Positions 58,766 through 64,000 of a stretch of DNA of 64,000 nucleotides are shown piece by piece. Both the position numbers and the translations under genes were made by a program. Below the pieces are notes generated by a model. It did not search any database, was not told the DNA's origin, and saw nothing but the letters and a program-made list of their open reading frames with translations. Source of the DNA: Hygrocybe punicea (taxonomy: Eukaryota; Basidiomycota; Agaricomycetes; Agaricales; Hygrophoraceae); assembly GCA_963556145.1 (NCBI GenBank), contig OY744463.1:4526001-4590000 (forward strand), in the 5' to 3' direction. The stretch's first letter is position 1. Each line of letters opens with the position of its first letter.

Positions 58766-58934
58766 TAAATATGCTTAATTCTACTTACTATTTTGTAATA
58801 TACTAGCCATATTGAAACTGGTTCCCTCAATACATGCAGCCAAAGTCGCAAGGTAACCAGGCCAAAGACGGAAGCGTGAGAACATGCTCATGTGATGAGT
58901 AAACGGCAGTAAACCGGTGGCCACCGGACCTTTT

Positions 58935-58940
58935 ATACAT
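58935..58940. repeat. Crypton core site, right outer end
   Basis: ATACAT, preceded by element sequence (GGACCTTTT) and followed by host sequence. With the left core it predicts an empty site reading GGGCGTACCG-ATACAT-TGTAATTCAC. Confidence 0.8.
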
Positions 58941-59073
58941 TGTAATTCACATGGCCGGCCAAAATAATTACAACCGATCACGAATGCTACTCCATTCTCA
59001 AGGTTATTGCATAATCCAAGAATACCTTCGTGGGGACACCTCTGGCGGCTCCTCTTGCTTCACCTCAGGGACT

Positions 59074-60958
59074 TCAGCTCCGGGGTTCTTCTTTGGCTTC
59101 GGCGGCCATGGTCGGTGTCGCTTGGGGTGAATCCACTCTGGTGTGGCCTGTTCCAACTCCGTCAACAGCAGGAGCCAAATAGTGATCTGGGAGGCTTACC
59201 TTCAAGGCATTTTTATGTCGCAGCCTGACCCCGTTCTTGGTAAGGTGCCCATGATAATGCCCAGAAACCATCGTGTAAAAACCCTCTGCAACTCTCTCCT
59301 CTGTGATGGAGATCCACCTCTTCTTCTGTAGAAATACCGTCTCACTCCAAGGTAAATGAGTCATATTGTCCGCCCTCAGCTCCAGCATGTCGATGGTGTA
59401 GTCGCAAGATTGGACAGGGCAGTGCCACGTGAATCCGGCGTCTGGTAGCTGGGGCGGGAAATAGAAGCAGCGAGGAATCTGGGCGACGAGCTCAGGGTCC
59501 AGGTCTTCAGGAGCAGAGTCCGAGTCCGACGCCGGTGGCGTTGAAGGCTCTGAGAAATCAGAGTCGTAAGTGTGCTGGATGACTTGGGTGTCTTTAGGTG
59601 CGTAAGATGGAGGCTTGACACGTTGTACCGGTACAGGCTGTGCTCGAATGAACTCATGTATTTTCCGTGAAACACTGTAAACACCTACAATTGTCGTCTT
59701 CACTTTGGCGGCTTTCTGCAATTTGGTCATGTCCTTCCCCAAGATGCTGTACCGCTTGAAATCAATGAACTCATTGAAATCCTTCTCATCCAGCTCCCCG
59801 TGCGGCAAACCCCATCGTACGCCGCGATTCCGTGCGTCACGTCGTTCCTTGCGCACCCGGAAGCAGAATACCCGCCAGGTCTCCACAGCAAGTACACGCT
59901 TCTCTGCTGGACGCATTGAGAGTTGTTGCATGTAGATCCATTCGCACTGCGCAGCAAAGAGGCTGACAATCTCTGAGCGAGGGATGTGTGGTGGGTATCG
60001 CGGCCGGCGGGTCCGACCGCGATTGTCGACATCTGAGTCATCTTGGTCGAAGATGTAGCGATTGCGTCGGTGGTAGTCGGTAAACGCATACCGCTCAAGG
60101 TAGGCTTTGACAAAATAGTCAATGGAGCGTTTCTCGATGGGAGTATGCTGGTCGTCAGTGTCGACGATGTCATGCATTAGTGCCAGGAGTTGGTATCGTG
60201 CCAGGAAGTTTCGACTGAGCGCTAAGATACTGACATCCATGGATAGAACTTCATATTTCCGGGTCCTGTAGCAATGTGAGCAGATGTCAAGACAGGGGTG
60301 GAACACTACCTGTCTTTCGAAGTAAAAAGTAAACCTCTTGGCAGTAAGTGGGCTGGACAACCACAACGCTCAGCAAAACGACCAAAGCATGAGAAGGACA
60401 TGGACATTACAGTTAAGGAACATAATACTCATGCTCTTCTCCCCTCGAATCCAGACTTTCAGTCTAAGTTTCGAATTTTCGTTCGCTGATCCAAATATCG
60501 CCCCTGCAGGACGCTCGCCCTGTTCGCGCATGCCATACAACGCTTCCAGGGTTAACCTGCTAACGGGGTTGATTTCTGGATGCATCCGTTTCTCTATGTC
60601 GCGCTTTTGGAGGTCGATCTCGAGCCATTTGTGGCCCTGCTGCGAGAGCCAGGAGAGTGACTTGATTTCTACGATTCCGTAGAAGCGGATCGGGTGGGCA
60701 GCGGATCGGGCTGTGTGTGGGACAGACACTTCGGTCTCGTCGAATCTGCGAGTGATTCAGCGGAATTTCAGCCGTCGCGATTATTGTTTGACAGAGGAAA
60801 CGGTAGACTAGTACTCACCCGATGGGGGCTCCATTGCAGTCCAGCCAAAGGGATCTTATGGAGACCATCTCCCTCGGGACACTCTTGCACCTCTCATCGA
60901 GAATGGCAGTGTCGACGTACGGTCCAAACGGCTTTGAGAGCAGTTCGTGCAGAGACAT
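59074..60958 (-). CDS. Conserved-looking protein of unknown function
   Basis: I do not recognise the family. Exon 1 from ATG 60958 reads MSLHELLSKPFGPYVDTAIL, KSVPREMVSIRSLWLDCNGA; a clean intron (60746-60819) joins it to FDETEVSVPHTARS...HPIRFYGIVEIKSLSWLSQQ and RDIEKRMHPEINPVSRLTLE. A second intron near 60335-60405 leads into the long exon (to 59074) with CSHCYRTRKYEVLSMDVSIL, a charged region (YHRRNRYIFDQDDSDVDNRG), VLAVETWRVFCFRVRKER, an acidic Ser/Asp linker, and a Cys/His part (FTWHCPVQSCDYTIDMLEL, then HLPWSE, GHYHGHLTKNGVRLRH) that looks like a degenerate C2H2-type finger. An alternative start at 61048 would overlap the divergent NIPA gene. It was probably the right-hand neighbour of HSP104 before the Crypton insertion. 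Confidence 0.65.
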
Positions 60959-61038
60959 TGACTGAACATCACGAAAACATAGCCAAAAGTGGCCGTCGTT
61001 ACGAAAGACTCGGACACTGTTTCGACCCCGACTCGGAT

Positions 61039-63195
61039 ATGAGCCCATTCACTCCAGGTTCCAATTATTCCCCCACCGTCAGCTCGATGCCCGACCCACA
61101 CATCTCAATCCCAGCGTTCGGCATCGTTGTTGGTCTCCTCGCATCCTTTATCCAGTCCCTGGGCCTCACCATACAGCGAAAGAGTCACGTCCTCAACCAG
61201 CAGTTGCAGGTGCACGAGCAGCGTGTCGAGCACCGCAGACCGTGAGCACATGCTTCCCCATTCACCCTACGTTTACCTTACGTCTGCTCGACAAGATTGT
61301 GGCTTCTGGGTTTCGGCATATTCATATCCTCAAACATCCTCGGCTCTCTTGTTCAGATAGCTTCTCTCCCCGTCGTCATCCTGGCCCCCCTGGGCGCCGT
61401 CTCCCTCCTTTGGAATGCATTCTTTGCCCGCTTCATTCTCGGCGATGTCTTTTCCCCCTGGATGATCCTCGGCACGCTGCTCATCGTATGCGGCGCCGTC
61501 CTTATCGCTCTCTTTGGCATCGTTCCCGAGTCGACACGATCACTCGATGATTTGCTCAAGCTCTTCGGGAGACCAACTTTCGTAGCATATTTCTCGCTAT
61601 TGGGCGTTCTCGTCGTAGTAGCTCTTTTGGTTGTAAGCTATCTACCTACGTCTATCTTGATGGGCTGTGTGGCTAACAACGAGTGCAAAGACTCATGTGG
61701 CAGAATACTCGTTCAAACGGCAGCTATCCACTCGAACCACACCCCCAATCCCGCTCCCGCCAACATCCTCATCGCCCGAAACGATTGTAACGGTCACCAT
61801 CGCAGGAGCAGCCCCAACAGAACACACACCACTTATCGGCCGCAAATCACCTTCACCCTCACCCTCGCTATTTTTCTCGAGAACCCATGAGTCAACTGCT
61901 GTACGCCACACACGCCTGCTCCTTTCCGTCTCTTATGCGTCCTTTTCTGGAATTATTTCCGGGATGTGTCTACTTTTTGCAAAGAGCGGAGTGGAGCTTC
62001 TCCTCCTTACTTTGCGTGGTAAGAACCAGTTTTGGCGCTGGGAGTCATGGGCCCTCGTCCTCGGCTTGGTTGCGTTCGCCTTGCTGCAACTGTGGTACCT
62101 GCACAAGGCGCTAACGCTGGCCAATCCGACGTTAGTGTGTCCATGTCGGTGTAATTCACTTGCATCTTTATTATTATTGTCATTGATGATTCCTTTCCAT
62201 CAGCGGCTTTCTGTTTCTATAACCTGTCTTCAATTGTCAATGGCCTCGTGTATTTTGACCAATTCGCATTGATACCCCTAACTCATCTCGCTTTCGTCAT
62301 AGTAGGCATTGTAATTCTGCTCGGAGGGGTGTGGGTCGTGAGCATCCAGTCAGGAGAAGACGGCGTAGACGTGGGAACGTGGGCGGAAGGGGATGAGGGA
62401 GCCATATCCGATGGGGACAGTGAGGAGGGTGATTTTGAAGTACAGAACGGTGACCACGCTGCTGAGATTGTTCGGGAACGAGAAGGAGAGGAGGCAGATA
62501 TAGTGGAGAACATTTTGTGGAGGCAGCGGGAAAGGAAGAAGAGGGAGACGAGGTCGGAGTCCCACATCATCAGCGTACTGTCCGCGTCGCCGGAGCGAGC
62601 GGGCTCGATTTTGGGGCACGGGTATCCGAGCACGCGACGCCCGAATCTACCATCGTCGCCATCACCATTGATATCTCGTTCACGCTCCACGTCCCCGCGC
62701 CCGCGCATGGGTGGGTCGAGGTGGCGGAGGCCGATACTCGACGGGCATCCGTATGTCGCGCAAGCACAAACATTCGCGGGTTCTCTGGCGCGCCCGGGGC
62801 AGCACTCTCGGCCGCATTCGCAGGTGTCTGTTTCAGCGATCGGGCCTGGGTTCCATATTGGGCTATCGCCGCTGAGCCCAGGATTCGTGATCATGCCGCA
62901 GAGGCGGCGTATTAGTGGGTTATGGGTGGGTGCGGGGGATGGGCCTGCTACTGGGAACAGAAGGGACTCCAGGACTGAGGTGGGGAGGAGAAGGACTGTT
63001 AGCGAGGGGGATTTGAGGAGGCAGGCGAGCGTGCTCGAGCAAGAAGGTGAGGACACGGAGCAGGATGCGGGCGATGGTATTAGCGTCGTTGAGGTTGGAC
63101 GTGACGATGTGAGTGAGCAGGGAAAGGGAAAGGGAAAGGGGAGGAAAGGAAAGCTGAGGTGGGGGTGGTTGAAAAAATTGATGCGAAGGAGATGA
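61039..63195 (+). CDS. NIPA-type magnesium transporter (DUF803)
   Basis: Predicted Mg2+ transporter of the plasma or endosomal membrane with about nine membrane spans. The first exon has PAFGIVVGLLASFIQSLGLTIQRKSH; the next begins LRLLDKI and continues WLLGFGIFISSNILGSLVQI, LPVVILAPLGAVSLLWNAFF, then ILGDVFSPWMILGTLLIVCG and VLIALFGIVPE. After a variable loop come SVSYASFSGIISGMCLLFAK, LVLGLVAFALLQLWYLHKAL and, after an intron near 62130-62200, LTHLAFVIVGIVILLGGVWV. The C-terminal 300 residues are a charged, disordered cytosolic tail ending in lysines and glycines (KGKGKGRKGK). Introns are approximate. The start is 80 bp from the divergent unknown gene. Confidence 0.88.
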
Positions 63196-63469
63196 TTTTT
63201 CGCTTTTCATCATTCACTGGACTCGACACGCCCGTAGCCACTGCATTCAAGTTAATTCGACTCATAATTCTGAGGAGACATTATTTGGGTGGTGAGAGGA
63301 CGTTCGACATATGCGAAACTTATCCGTGCATCTTATATGGAGAAAAAGGTGAAGAAAAATTAGTCACGGGAACTCCCGAGCTGCATAGTTTCAGGTGGCT
63401 TTTCCCAGGCCAAAAACAAGTGATGACCAAATACTTGTAAATAATCTTCAGCTACGATCTTACAACGCA
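63196..63469. other. Intergenic region between NIPA-type gene and RPS11
   Basis: 274 bp containing the NIPA-type gene 3' end and the RPS11 promoter. No further gene seen. Confidence 0.4.
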
Positions 63470-64000
63470 ATGGCTGAACAAGTGGGTCTCAAGGAATTTC
63501 AGCGTTACCTCCAGCTCCCCCCTGACCTGTCTAAATTAATCAGGTCGAGAAGGCATTCCAAAAGCAACATTTGTTCCAAAATGCCAAGGCGCGCGGTGCG
63601 TCGTATCACCGCCTTCTCGGGAATTCACTGTGGTGGACTCTAATGGTCTGGAAATAACATGCATTAGGCGGAAAGAAAATTGCAACCAAGGAAAAGCGAT
63701 GGTACAAGGATGTCGGTCTTGGCTTCAAAACACCGGCAGAAGCAATCAATGGCACTTACATTGGTGTGTCACGGGCTGATCGGTTCACAACTGGAGGTGT
63801 TGAAGTGCTTATGCAAAATAGACAAGAAGTGCCCTTTCACTGGCGATGTTTCCATCCGTGGCCGTATTCTGACCGGCAAGGTCGTCTCCACGAAAATGAC
63901 CCGTACAATTATAATCCGACGCGATTACTTGCACTACATTCCGAAATATAGTGCGTAGGATTCCTCCACGATATCCATCAGCTATACCTGACTCCAATTC
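63470..64000 (+). CDS. RPS11: 40S ribosomal protein S11 (uS17), 5' part, runs off the window
   Basis: A small-subunit ribosomal protein binding 18S rRNA. Exons: MAEQ (63470-63481), then [17 protein letters not shown](G), then [20 protein letters not shown] with [11 protein letters not shown], then [20 protein letters not shown] and [17 protein letters not shown]. The match to eukaryotic uS17 is close throughout. Introns: 63482-63542, about 63595-63667, about 63761-63869, and a final donor GTGCGT at about 63952 leading out of the window; the last 50 or so residues are missing. Intron-rich 5' ends are typical of basidiomycete ribosomal protein genes. Confidence 0.94.

Larger units (their letters stand above)
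54909..58940 (+). mobile_element. Crypton element, copy 3 of the tandem triplet
   Basis: From the core at 54909 to the outer right core at 58935-58940, after which host DNA starts (TGTAATTCACATGG). One base differs from the other copies: A at 55129 where copies 1 and 2 have G (47077, 51103). Confidence 0.9.

Noticed and set aside
46857..58940. The array as an LTR retrotransposon or a Helitron
   Set aside because: No LTR pair, RT, Rep or helicase motif; the only gene is a tyrosine recombinase with a GCR1_C domain.
61039..61048. Overlapping start codons of the unknown minus-strand gene and the NIPA-type gene
   Set aside because: Using the next methionine (60958) removes the overlap and fits a more usual protein start.

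Overview
The window reads as nuclear DNA of an Agaricomycete-like basidiomycete. Genes are intron-dense with introns of about 50-70 bp and CTAAC/CTGAC-like branch points. Gene families include INCENP, REC8, DCP2, HSP104, an Ime2/Crk1-type kinase, NDUFS6, MPC1 and uS17. The repeats are typical of this group: chromodomain Ty3/gypsy, a PIF/Harbinger-like transposase, hAT-type elements and Cryptons with a GCR1_C domain.

Layout. 1-8829 is a decayed Ty3/gypsy retrotransposon whose reverse transcriptase is split by a second complete LTR element (283-5228, 611-bp LTRs). 8830-10480 holds LTR-like and unassigned sequence. 10480-11819 is a dead PIF/Harbinger-like transposase. 12206-32419 is an ordinary gene island: LIG1, MPC1, an unknown conserved protein, IDI1, REC8, a GRAM-domain membrane protein, INCENP/Sli15, two doubtful or decayed genes, and DCP2. 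33002-34926 is a TIR transposon with an 8-bp target duplication, itself split by a hAT-like element (33607-34685) with its own 8-bp duplication and a CAG-rich core. 35040-35370 is a foldback element. Then come a PRPP synthetase, an Ime2/MAK-type kinase, NDUFS6, an F-box protein and HSP104. 46857-58940 is a perfect head-to-tail array of three 4,026-bp Crypton elements, each with an intact seven-exon tyrosine recombinase gene. The window ends with an unknown gene, a NIPA-type magnesium transporter and the 5' part of ribosomal protein uS17 (RPS11).

The host genes are unrelated housekeeping and cell-division genes rather than a pathway cluster. Three division genes (LIG1, REC8, INCENP) each carry an ACGCGT (MCB) box just upstream. 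The most notable structure is the Crypton array: a 6-bp core (ATACAT) recurs at both outer ends and both internal junctions, the left end of each unit carries interleaved inverted repeats, and the array begins only about 208 bp upstream of the HSP104 start codon. The second surprise is a 6-nt microexon in NDUFS6 that restores its zinc-binding CGYCG motif.

All splice structures were inferred by eye from reading frames, GT(GC)-AG sites and family conservation. No database search was run.
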